Shown piece by piece: positions 31,294 through 39,139 of a stretch of 40,089 nucleotides of DNA. The notes beneath the pieces were generated by a model, which did no database searches, was not told the origin of the DNA, and worked only from the letters and a program-made list of their open reading frames with translations. Every line of letters begins with the position of its first letter. Within the stretch, counting starts at the first letter, position 1. Source of the stretch: an uncultured Holdemanella sp. Lineage in GTDB: Bacteria > Bacillota_I > Bacilli_A > Erysipelotrichales > Erysipelotrichaceae. The stretch spans positions 1-40,089 of the forward strand of contig CAAEDN010000076.1 in NCBI GenBank assembly GCA_900754615.1. Reading direction: 5' to 3'. Made by a program: the position numbers and the translations under genes.

Positions 31294-33291
31294 ATGGGAA
31301 AGTTTAATTCATTATTTCAACCATTAGAAGTCAGAAGATGTACAATTCCAAACCGTATTGTTATGACTCCGATGGGAACAAACTTTGCAGAAAACACAGG
31401 GGAAATGAGTTTTTTGCACATTGATTATTATGAACAAAGAGCACAAGGTGGAGCTGGCTTAATCATCGTTGAAAACGCATGTGTTGATTATCCAGCAGGA
31501 TCAAATGGAACAACTCAGTTACGTTTAGATTTAGACAGCTACATTCCTAGAATGTTCAAATTAACGGAAACAATCCACAAACACGATACTAAGATTGCAG
31601 TTCAGTTAAACCATGCAGGTGCAAGTGCTGTTGCTGAAAGAATCAACATGCAGCCAGTATCCGCTAGTGATTTACCAAATAAAAAAGGTGGAGCAATTCC
31701 TCGTCCTTTGACAAAAGATGAAATTTATTCAATCGTTGAAAACTATGCAAAAGCAGCTAAGCGTGCTCAGATTGCTGGATTTGACGCTGTTGAAATCCAC
31801 TGTGGACATTCTTATTTAATTAGTCAGTTCTTATCACCATTAACAAACAATAGAACCGATGAATTTGGTGGAAGCTATGAAAACCGTGCGCGTTTTGCAT
31901 CGTTGATTTTAAAAGCTGTACGTGAAGCGGTTGGACCATTCTTCCCAATCTTGATTCGTATTAGTGCAGATGAATTCTTACCAGGTGGAAACACATTGGA
32001 AGATACTTTACAATTATTAGAATATTTCCAAGAAGAAGCTGACATTATCGATGTTTCTTGTGGACTTGTAGATTCAATTCAATACCAAATTGATGCTAAC
32101 TACTTAAAAGATGGTTGGAGAACTTACTTGGCTACGGCTGTTAAAGAAAAATTCAACAAACCAGTCATTACAGTAGGGAACATTCGTGATCCAAAAGTCG
32201 CAAATGAAATTGTTGAATCTGAACAAGCTGATTTCATTGGTTTAGGACGTCAATTTGTAGCGGATCCTCAATGGCCATTAAAAGTGAAAGAAGGACGTTT
32301 AGACGAAATTCGTAAATGTATTTCTTGTAATATTGGATGTAGTGGTCACCGTATTGGATTAAATCGACCAATTCGTTGTACAATCAACCCTAGTGTAAAT
32401 GAAGGGGAAGCTTATAAAAACCAAAAAGTAAAGAAACCATGTAATGTTGTAGTTATTGGTGGAGGTACAGCTGGTCTTGAAGCTGCGTGTACAGCTGCAG
32501 AAGTAGGATGCATGACATTCTTAATTGAAAAAGAAGATCACTTGGGTGGTTTAAGTGTTGAAATTTCTAAAATTCCAGAAAAGAAACGTTTAAGAGATTT
32601 CCCAGACTATTTAATTCGTCGTGCTAGTAAATTGAAAAACTTGATCACATTCACAAATACAGAAGCTACAATTCCATTTGTACAGGCTTTAAAACCAGAC
32701 GTAATTGTCAACGCAACAGGATCAACTCCTTTATTGCCTCCAATTACTGGATTGCGTGAAAATATTGATCGTCCACAAAGCGGCGTAAAAGGAATCTTAG
32801 GCATGATCAACAATATCGATAACTATCCAATGGATATGGAAGGTAAAAAAGTTGTTGTTGTTGGTGGTGGAGCCGTAGGTCTTGACGTAGTTGAATTCTT
32901 CTCAAATCGTAAGGCTGATGTTTCTATTGTGGAAATGCTTCCAGTTGTTGGTAAAGATTTAGATATCGTTACTAAAGTAGGAACCTATGCATTATTAGAA
33001 AAGAATCATGTAAATATCTTAACATCAACAGCATTGCAGGAAGTTCATCCAGATCACTTTATCGTAAAACGTAATGATCAAAACGAACAATTAGACTTTG
33101 ATTATGGATTCGTTTGTTTAGGAATGCGTAGCTATTCACCATTAATGAAAGATTTAACAGAAAGTTTTGAAGACAAAAACGTAGAAATCGTTAATATTGG
33201 TGATAGCGTTCGTGCTCGTCGTATCATTGATGGTACAGCAGAAGGACGTAACATTTTAAACACATTAAAAACAAAGGGATACTTAGAATAA
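31294..33291 (+). CDS. Old-yellow-enzyme-type FMN/Fe-S/FAD reductase
   Basis: This 665-residue protein of the 2,4-dienoyl-CoA reductase/enoate reductase/BaiCD-like family comprises an N-terminal FMN TIM barrel (about 1-340; NRIVMTPMGTNFAE, QLNHAGA, NRTDEFGGSYENRARF). The 4Fe-4S Cys cluster CISCNIGC...RCTINP follows (about 348-370), then FAD- and NAD(P)H-binding Rossmann motifs VVVIGGGTAGLEAA and VVVVGGGAVGLDVV. Such enzymes reduce activated C=C bonds, or dehydroxylate, using NAD(P)H. As first gene of a shikimate/quinate operon it may reduce 3-dehydroshikimate or a related enone or enoate. That substrate is inference. The usual HxxHGYL near the active site reads HCGHSYL. Confidence 0.88.
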   Translation: MGKFNSLFQPLEVRRCTIPNRIVMTPMGTNFAENTGEMSFLHIDYYEQRAQGGAGLIIVENACVDYPAGSNGTTQLRLDLDSYIPRMFKLTETIHKHDTKIAVQLNHAGASAVAERINMQPVSASDLPNKKGGAIPRPLTKDEIYSIVENYAKAAKRAQIAGFDAVEIHCGHSYLISQFLSPLTNNRTDEFGGSYENRARFASLILKAVREAVGPFFPILIRISADEFLPGGNTLEDTLQLLEYFQEEADIIDVSCGLVDSIQYQIDANYLKDGWRTYLATAVKEKFNKPVITVGNIRDPKVANEIVESEQADFIGLGRQFVADPQWPLKVKEGRLDEIRKCISCNIGCSGHRIGLNRPIRCTINPSVNEGEAYKNQKVKKPCNVVVIGGGTAGLEAACTAAEVGCMTFLIEKEDHLGGLSVEISKIPEKKRLRDFPDYLIRRASKLKNLITFTNTEATIPFVQALKPDVIVNATGSTPLLPPITGLRENIDRPQSGVKGILGMINNIDNYPMDMEGKKVVVVGGGAVGLDVVEFFSNRKADVSIVEMLPVVGKDLDIVTKVGTYALLEKNHVNILTSTALQEVHPDHFIVKRNDQNEQLDFDYGFVCLGMRSYSPLMKDLTESFEDKNVEIVNIGDSVRARRIIDGTAEGRNILNTLKTKGYLE

Positions 33292-33314
33292 AATCACTTT
33301 AGGAGGAAAAGAAC

Positions 33315-34187
33315 ATGAGTGAAAGAATTACAGGACACACAGAATTGATTGGGTTAATCGCATACCCTATTCGTCATTCATCATCACCAAAGATGCACAA
33401 TGAAGCATTCGCAAAATTAGGTTTAGATTATGCTTATCTTGCATTCGAAGTAGATAATGATACTTTGGAAGATACAGTTAAAGGTTTTAGAGCTATGAAA
33501 GTTCGTGGATGGAACGTATCAATGCCTAACAAAACTGTTATCGGAAAATACTTAGATAAATTGACTCCAGCTGCTGAAATGTGTGGAGCTGTAAATACAG
33601 TAGTAAATGACAATGGTGTATTAACAGGAACTATCACAGATGGTGTTGGATACATGAAAGGTTTAAAAGATGCAGGAATCGATGCGATTGGTAAGAAAAT
33701 GACAATTGCTGGAGCTGGTGGAGCTGCAACAGCTATTGAAATCCAAGCTGCATTAGATGGTGTTGCTGAAATTTCAATCTTCAACCGTAAAGATAAATTC
33801 TGGGCAAATGCTGAAGAAACTGTTGAAAAAATCAACAAAAACACAAACTGTAAAGCTAAATTATTTGATTTAGATGACAAAGAAGCATTGCGTAAAGAAA
33901 TTGAATCAAGTTACATCTTAACAAATGCGACTGGTATGGGTATGAAACCTTTAGAAGGACAAACTTGGTTACCAGATACTTCATTCTTACGTGAAGACTT
34001 GATTGTAACAGATACAGTGTATGCCCCTGCAAAAACTAAATTATTGGAAATGGCTGAAAGTGTTGGATGTAAAACATTAAATGGTTTCCCAATGATGCTT
34101 TACCAAGGTGCTGCAGCATTCGAATTGTGGACTGGAAAAGAAATGCCTGTTGACCACATTAAAAAAGTAATGGGATTTGATTTTTAA
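33315..34187 (+). CDS. Quinate/shikimate dehydrogenase (YdiB-like, catabolic)
   Basis: This 290-residue AroE-fold enzyme has substrate site YPIRHSSSPKMHN, catalytic Lys in NVSMPNK, GAVNTV, nucleotide loop GAGGAATAI and NATGMGMKPLEG. The NRKDKFW segment after the second nucleotide strand resembles the NRRDxF of YdiB enzymes, which use NAD and accept both quinate and shikimate. AGGAGG lies upstream of ATG 33315. Because an AroE domain also exists in the fusion at 27826, this copy is presumably for catabolism: oxidising shikimate to 3-dehydroshikimate, or quinate to 3-dehydroquinate. Confidence 0.9.
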   Translation: MSERITGHTELIGLIAYPIRHSSSPKMHNEAFAKLGLDYAYLAFEVDNDTLEDTVKGFRAMKVRGWNVSMPNKTVIGKYLDKLTPAAEMCGAVNTVVNDNGVLTGTITDGVGYMKGLKDAGIDAIGKKMTIAGAGGAATAIEIQAALDGVAEISIFNRKDKFWANAEETVEKINKNTNCKAKLFDLDDKEALRKEIESSYILTNATGMGMKPLEGQTWLPDTSFLREDLIVTDTVYAPAKTKLLEMAESVGCKTLNGFPMMLYQGAAAFELWTGKEMPVDHIKKVMGFDF

Positions 34188-34213
34188 TTAGAAATTATTA
34201 GAGGAAAGAGAAC

Positions 34214-35419
34214 ATGAAAGATAAAAAATATTTACCTTCCGTCCTTATTATGTACTTGAACTACTTTATTCATGGTGTTGGATGTTCAGTACTTGGACAA
34301 GCTGTGATTAAAGAATCACTTGCGACAAGCTGGGGATGTGACCCAATGTCAATCACAAAAATTTCGGCTGCATTAGGACTTGGACGTTTAGTCGCCCTTC
34401 CTTTTGCGGGTCCATTATCGGATAAATTGGGACGTAAAATTTCAATGTTTATTGGTGGATTAAGTTATGCCGTATATTTGATTGGTTTAGTCTTCGCATT
34501 TAATGCAGGAGCAAACGGAGGATATACAATTGCCTATGTATGTGCCATCGTTGGTGGTGTCGCAAACTCATTCTTGGATACAGGAATCTATCCTGCCGTT
34601 GCAGAAGCAATCAGCGATGCACCTGGTGTTGCGACAATGGGAATCAAATTCTTCATTTCAGTTAGCCAGATGTTCTTGCCATTCTTCTTAGGTGTTGCCG
34701 TAAGTACAACAGCTACAGGAGCTACTTCTTACAACCACTTATTCTGGGTATGTGGAATTGCCTATGTAGTACTTGCCGCATTGATTCTATTCTGTCCAAT
34801 GCCAGATACAGATTCAGCAAATGGAGAAAAGAAAGAAGGCTTAATTGCCAGCATAAAAGAAACACACTTCTCAATTGAATCTATCGCAATGATTTTAATC
34901 GGATTTACTTGTACAGGAACATTCCAATTATGGTTAAACTGTGCTCAAAACTTTGCGAAAGACGTTGCTGGATGGGTAGATCCTAGCGCTATGCAGACAT
35001 ACTATTCAATGGGAACATTAATTGCGTTAGTTGTAACTTCATTCTTAACTCGTAAAATTAAAGATGTTCGCTTCATCTTGGTGTATCCAGCTATTTGTTT
35101 AGCTATGTTGATCATTGTATTGGTTGCTCCAAGTCAGACAATGTGTACAATCGGTGCATTCGTAATTGGATGGGCTGGTGCCGGTGGATTACTACAAATT
35201 GCTACATCCGTATGTAATATGATCTTCCCTAAAATTAAAGGTACAGTGACTGCATTGGTTATGATTGCTTCAAGTTTATGTAACTATACAATTTTAACAG
35301 CTGCAGGTAACATGACTCCAAGTGGCGTAATGACAATGAATATTGTATTAACTGCTGTTGGTGTATTACTTGGATTGTACGTAAACTTACGTTACAAAAA
35401 TTTAGTTGCGCAAGATTAA
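34214..35419 (+). CDS. MFS transporter, probable shikimate/quinate carrier
   Basis: This 401-residue major facilitator protein has about twelve membrane helices and the conserved loop 2-3 motif GPLSDKLGRK. The short N-terminal tail MKDKKYLPS is followed by helix 1 (VLIMYLNYFIHGVG). AGAGGAAAGAG precedes ATG 34214. Position between the dehydrogenase and the TRAP genes implies import of the hydroaromatic substrate or export of its reduced product. Sequence alone does not give direction. An intrinsic terminator follows directly. Confidence 0.85.
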   Translation: MKDKKYLPSVLIMYLNYFIHGVGCSVLGQAVIKESLATSWGCDPMSITKISAALGLGRLVALPFAGPLSDKLGRKISMFIGGLSYAVYLIGLVFAFNAGANGGYTIAYVCAIVGGVANSFLDTGIYPAVAEAISDAPGVATMGIKFFISVSQMFLPFFLGVAVSTTATGATSYNHLFWVCGIAYVVLAALILFCPMPDTDSANGEKKEGLIASIKETHFSIESIAMILIGFTCTGTFQLWLNCAQNFAKDVAGWVDPSAMQTYYSMGTLIALVVTSFLTRKIKDVRFILVYPAICLAMLIIVLVAPSQTMCTIGAFVIGWAGAGGLLQIATSVCNMIFPKIKGTVTALVMIASSLCNYTILTAAGNMTPSGVMTMNIVLTAVGVLLGLYVNLRYKNLVAQD

Positions 35420-35430
35420 TTATGAATAAA

Positions 35431-35456
35431 ATGCGGTACAAAAGTACCGTATTTTT
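35431..35456 (+). terminator. Internal terminator between the MFS and TRAP genes
   Basis: ATGCGGTAC (35431-35439) pairs with GTACCGTAT (35444-35452) with one G-U pair and a short A-rich loop, then TTTT. It may lower downstream expression rather than end the operon completely, because no strong promoter is visible after it. Confidence 0.75.
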
Positions 35457-35486
35457 GCTAAAATAATGAAAAAAGGAAGTGATAGA

Positions 35487-36011
35487 TTGAAAGTTATAAA
35501 ATTGCTTGATGACAAGTTAGAAGAAATTCTGCTTATTATATTACTTGTATCAATGGCATGCATTATGGGAATTCAGGTTTTCTGTCGTTATGTATTGAAC
35601 TTTTCTTTAAGCTGGTCTGAAGAACTAACAAGATATATGTTTATCTGGTCTTGTTTTATCAGCATAAGCTATTGTATTAAACGATGGATTTCCATTAAGG
35701 TTGATCAAGTCATTAATATGTTTCCTAAAAAAGCTTATGTGTTTGCACAATTATTGTTAAATATATTGTTGTTTGTACTCTTCTTTTATTTGAGTATTCA
35801 CGGATACAAATTCTTGATGCTATCGATTGCCTCAAAACAGACAAGCCCTGCTTTACAACTTCCAATGCCATACGTTCAATGTGCGCCATTTGTAGGATTT
35901 GTTTTGGCCACAATACGTTCTTTTCAACAAATTATATATGAAGTAGAGAATGTGAAACGTATGTTGAATCATGAGAAAATTATTGATCAAGATCCAAGGG
36001 AGGGGAAATAA
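35487..36011 (+). CDS. TRAP transporter small membrane subunit (DctQ type)
   Basis: This protein of about 174 residues has four membrane helices and the DctQ pattern (VFCRYVLNFSLSWSEELTRYMFIW, then SYCIKRWISIKVD). The TTG at 35487 is chosen because AAGGAAG lies about 8 nt before it. An in-frame ATG at 35466 has no ribosome site and abuts the terminator, but cannot be excluded. DctQ pairs with DctM to form the membrane part of an ion-gradient-driven solute importer. Its stop overlaps the dctM start. Confidence 0.85.
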   Translation: MKVIKLLDDKLEEILLIILLVSMACIMGIQVFCRYVLNFSLSWSEELTRYMFIWSCFISISYCIKRWISIKVDQVINMFPKKAYVFAQLLLNILLFVLFFYLSIHGYKFLMLSIASKQTSPALQLPMPYVQCAPFVGFVLATIRSFQQIIYEVENVKRMLNHEKIIDQDPREGK

Positions 36012-37303
36012 TGTTAGCTATTAGTGTATTTATATTATTTGTCGTGCTTCTATTATTATCCGTTCCTATCTCATCCACCCTTAGCATTGTTTCTTTGGCC
36101 CCATCCATATTAGATCCAAACTTTACGATTTCACCAGAATACATTATTCGTGCTATGTTTGGAGGAATTGATTCATTCCCACTACTTGCCGTACCTATGT
36201 TTGTGCTTTCAGGTATTTTAATGGCAAAAGGTGGCGTTAGTAAAAAATTATTTGATGTATTTTCTTTCTTTATTGGGAAACGAACAGCCGGAATGCCATG
36301 TGCCGTTATTATTACTTGTTTATTCTATGGCGCTATTTCAGGGAGTGCACCTGCAACAGTGGCTGCCGTAGGTAGTATGACGATTCCTTTACTTGTAAAA
36401 TTAGGTTATGACAAGACATTTGTCACAGCCATTGTTGCGGTTGCAGGAGGCTTAGGTGTTATTATTCCACCAAGCATTCCATTTATCTTATATGGTATGG
36501 CCAGCGGAACAAGTGTAGGAAAAATGTTTATGGCTGGTATTGTTCCCGGTCTATTGATTGCTGCATTATTAATGATTTATGCCTTCTACTATTGTAAAAA
36601 GCATGGGGAAGATAAAGATAAGATCAATGAAGAAGTAAATGCACTTCATAATAAAGGCTTTAAGAAAGTATTCTTTGAAAGTTTTTGGGCTTTGTTAACA
36701 CCTGTCATCATTTTAGGATGTATCTATTCAGGTGTGGCAAGTCCGACAGAAGCGGCCGTAATTTCAGTGTTCTACGCACTCTTTATTTCGATGTTTATTT
36801 ATAAATCATTACACGTGAAGGATTTGTACGATGTATTTGTTGAGTCCATTAAAACATTTGCACCCATCCTATTCATTCTTGCTTCGGCTGTTGCCTTTTC
36901 AAGAATTATTACACTACTTCAAATTCCAGATACAGCGGCAAGCTTTATTTTGAATACGATTCATGGAAAAGTAGCTGTATTGATTGTAATTAATATTTTA
37001 TTATTGATTGTAGGTATGGTCATGGATACAAGTCCTGCTATCTTGATTTTGACTCCAATCCTACTTCCAATTGCTCAAAGCGTTGGTGTAGATGCGGTAC
37101 ACTTTGGAATTATTATGGTTGTGAACCTAGCTATTGGTTTTGTGACACCGCCAATTGGAATCAATTTATTTGTAGCTAGTTCTTTAGTGGATATTCCTGT
37201 AATGAATATTGCGAAAAAAGCATTGCCGTTGATTGGTTTCTTCTTTATTGCTTTGTTATTGATTACATTTATTCCACAGATATCATTAGCGTTAGTGGCA
37301 TAG
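36011..37303 (+). CDS. TRAP transporter large membrane subunit (DctM type)
   Basis: This 430-residue protein has about twelve membrane helices and conserved DctM segments: PMFVLSGILMAKGGVSKKLF, YGAISGSAPATVAAVGSMTI, GGLGVIIPPSIPFILYG, ASPTEAAVISVFYAL and FVTPPIGINLFVASS. It is the ion-coupled translocation subunit of the importer. GGGAGGGG at the end of dctQ serves as ribosome site, and the genes overlap by one base, implying coupled translation. Confidence 0.92.
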   Translation: MLAISVFILFVVLLLLSVPISSTLSIVSLAPSILDPNFTISPEYIIRAMFGGIDSFPLLAVPMFVLSGILMAKGGVSKKLFDVFSFFIGKRTAGMPCAVIITCLFYGAISGSAPATVAAVGSMTIPLLVKLGYDKTFVTAIVAVAGGLGVIIPPSIPFILYGMASGTSVGKMFMAGIVPGLLIAALLMIYAFYYCKKHGEDKDKINEEVNALHNKGFKKVFFESFWALLTPVIILGCIYSGVASPTEAAVISVFYALFISMFIYKSLHVKDLYDVFVESIKTFAPILFILASAVAFSRIITLLQIPDTAASFILNTIHGKVAVLIVINILLLIVGMVMDTSPAILILTPILLPIAQSVGVDAVHFGIIMVVNLAIGFVTPPIGINLFVASSLVDIPVMNIAKKALPLIGFFFIALLLITFIPQISLALVA

Positions 37304-37312
37304 GAGGTACGT

Positions 37313-38332
37313 ATGAAAAAAATAGTATCAATTTTAATTTCGGTGATAACTGCCTTTTCATTAACGGCTTGTGTTGCTAAAGAAGAAGATCCAGTAAAGG
37401 CAAGTCAATCTTTTCCTTGGATTATTGCCAATGATTCACCGGCCGATACAGTAACAGGGATTTTTACAAATAAGTTTGTTGAAGAAGTAGAGCGATTATC
37501 GAATGGACAAATTCAAATCAAAGCTTATCACAATGGTACTGTTGGTGGGGATCGTGAGCTTGTAGAAAGCTGTATGAATGGAGACATCCCATTCGTAGTT
37601 CAAAATACGGCTCCACAAGCTAACTTCATCCCAAAATTAGCAATTTTCGACTTGCCTATGGCTTATACGAATATTGAAGATTTAAGAAGTACTTTAGATG
37701 ATGAAGAGTTTATGAATCTAATCAATCAAGTGTATTCTGAACACAGTGTAAGATTGCTTGCGATGAGTGATCAAAACTTCCGTGTCATGACTACGAATAA
37801 AAAGATTGAATCTATAGATGATTTTAAAGGTCAAAAGATTCGTACAATGGAAAACAAGTATCACTTAGCTTTCTGGCAATCCATTGGAGCCAATCCTACG
37901 CCAATGGCCTTTAGTGAGGTGTACATTGGTTTGCAGCAAGGAACGATTGATGCTCAAGAAAATCCATATGAAGTTATCGTATCTGGTAAAATTTATGAAC
38001 AGCAGGATTATGTTGTGAAGACCAATCATTTACCACATTTACTTTCTATGATTGTGAATGAAGATTTCTATAATCGCTTATCGGATAAAGATAAAAAAAT
38101 CGTGGATCAGGCAGCCAAAAATGCACGTGATTATTCGCGTGAACAATGTGATAAACGTGTGTCGGATCGCTTAAGTATCATTAAAGAGAGTGGTACACAA
38201 GAAATTGAATTATCACAAGAAGTTTTAAATGAAATGAGAAACCGTTCTAGTTCGGTTTATGAAGATATCAGACAACAAGTCGGTGATACGTTGTTTGATG
38301 CATATACAAAAAATATGAATAAAGGAGAATAA
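37313..38332 (+). CDS. TRAP transporter solute-binding lipoprotein (DctP type)
   Basis: This 339-residue extracytoplasmic binding protein has lipoprotein signal MKKIVSILISVITAF followed by SLTAC, so Cys20 should be lipid-linked. The DctP fold is recognisable: HNGTVGGDRELVESCMNGDI, the conserved Arg in GQKIRTMEN (organic-acid carboxylate binding in this family), and QQGTIDAQENPYEVI. It captures a carboxylate outside the membrane for the DctQM pair. The neighbours make shikimate, quinate or a similar cyclic acid the likely ligand. GGAGGT lies upstream of ATG 37313. Confidence 0.92.
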   Translation: MKKIVSILISVITAFSLTACVAKEEDPVKASQSFPWIIANDSPADTVTGIFTNKFVEEVERLSNGQIQIKAYHNGTVGGDRELVESCMNGDIPFVVQNTAPQANFIPKLAIFDLPMAYTNIEDLRSTLDDEEFMNLINQVYSEHSVRLLAMSDQNFRVMTTNKKIESIDDFKGQKIRTMENKYHLAFWQSIGANPTPMAFSEVYIGLQQGTIDAQENPYEVIVSGKIYEQQDYVVKTNHLPHLLSMIVNEDFYNRLSDKDKKIVDQAAKNARDYSREQCDKRVSDRLSIIKESGTQEIELSQEVLNEMRNRSSSVYEDIRQQVGDTLFDAYTKNMNKGE

Positions 38333-38336
38333 AAAA

Positions 38337-39098
38337 ATGAATACAGTAACAATGAAAAATGTTGAATTTGGTGCAGGCGTACCAAAGATTTGTGTTCCTA
38401 TTTGTGGAAAAACAAAAGAAGATGTTTTAGAACAAGCTAAAATTATTCTTGCTACACCAGCTGATATTATCGAATGGCGTATGGACTGGTTTGAAAGTGT
38501 CAAAGACACAAATGCAGTTGTTGAAATGGCTGAAGAATTACGTGAAGTATTTAAAGAAACTCCAGTATTAGCTACTTTCCGTTCTAAAAAAGAAGGTGGA
38601 GAATTAGAAGTATCTACTGAATATTATGTAGAATTAAATTGTGCCGTTGCCAAAAGTGGATATGTAGATGCAGTGGATGTTGAATTATATACAGGAGATA
38701 AGGAAGTTGAAACGATTGTAACGACAGCTCATGAAAATGGAGTAAAAGTAATCATGTCAAACCATGACTTCTTTAAAACACCATCAAAAGAAGAAATCAT
38801 TTCTCGTTTATGTGCTATGCAGGAAAAAGGTGCAGACATTCCTAAGATTGCAGTTATGCCTCAATCAAAAAAGGATGTATTGACATTATTGTCTGCTACA
38901 AATGAAATGGCTGAAGAACATGCCAATCGACCAATTATCACAATGTCTATGGCAGCTACGGGAGTAATTTCTCGTTTAGCTGGTGAAGTGTTCGGTTCAT
39001 GCTTAACTTTTGGTGCAGCTAAAAAGGCGAGTGCTCCAGGACAAATGGGAGTCAATGATCTTAAGACAGTTCTAGAAACATTACACAAAAGTTTATAA
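38337..39098 (+). CDS. aroD: Type I 3-dehydroquinate dehydratase
   Basis: AroD interconverts 3-dehydroquinate and 3-dehydroshikimate through a Schiff-base Lys. The 253-residue class I enzyme shows the family N-terminus PKICVPICGKT, EWRMDWFE, TFRSKKEGGE, the catalytic His in MSNHDFFKTP, the Schiff-base Lys in IPKIAVMPQS, MSMAATGVISR and SAPGQM near the end. AAAGGAG precedes ATG 38337. As last gene of the hydroaromatic operon it links quinate and shikimate branches. It could also serve biosynthesis. Confidence 0.92.
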   Translation: MNTVTMKNVEFGAGVPKICVPICGKTKEDVLEQAKIILATPADIIEWRMDWFESVKDTNAVVEMAEELREVFKETPVLATFRSKKEGGELEVSTEYYVELNCAVAKSGYVDAVDVELYTGDKEVETIVTTAHENGVKVIMSNHDFFKTPSKEEIISRLCAMQEKGADIPKIAVMPQSKKDVLTLLSATNEMAEEHANRPIITMSMAATGVISRLAGEVFGSCLTFGAAKKASAPGQMGVNDLKTVLETLHKSL

Positions 39099-39103
39099 TT
39101 AAT

Positions 39104-39133
39104 AAAGACAGGCAAAAAAACCTGTCTTTTCTT
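39104..39133. terminator. Terminator of the hydroaromatic operon
   Basis: AAAGACAGG (39104-39112) pairs with CCTGTCTTT (39121-39129) around an A-rich loop, followed by TCTTT. It also lies just past the stop of the convergent surface-protein gene. Confidence 0.85.
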
Positions 39134-39139
39134 TACCCA

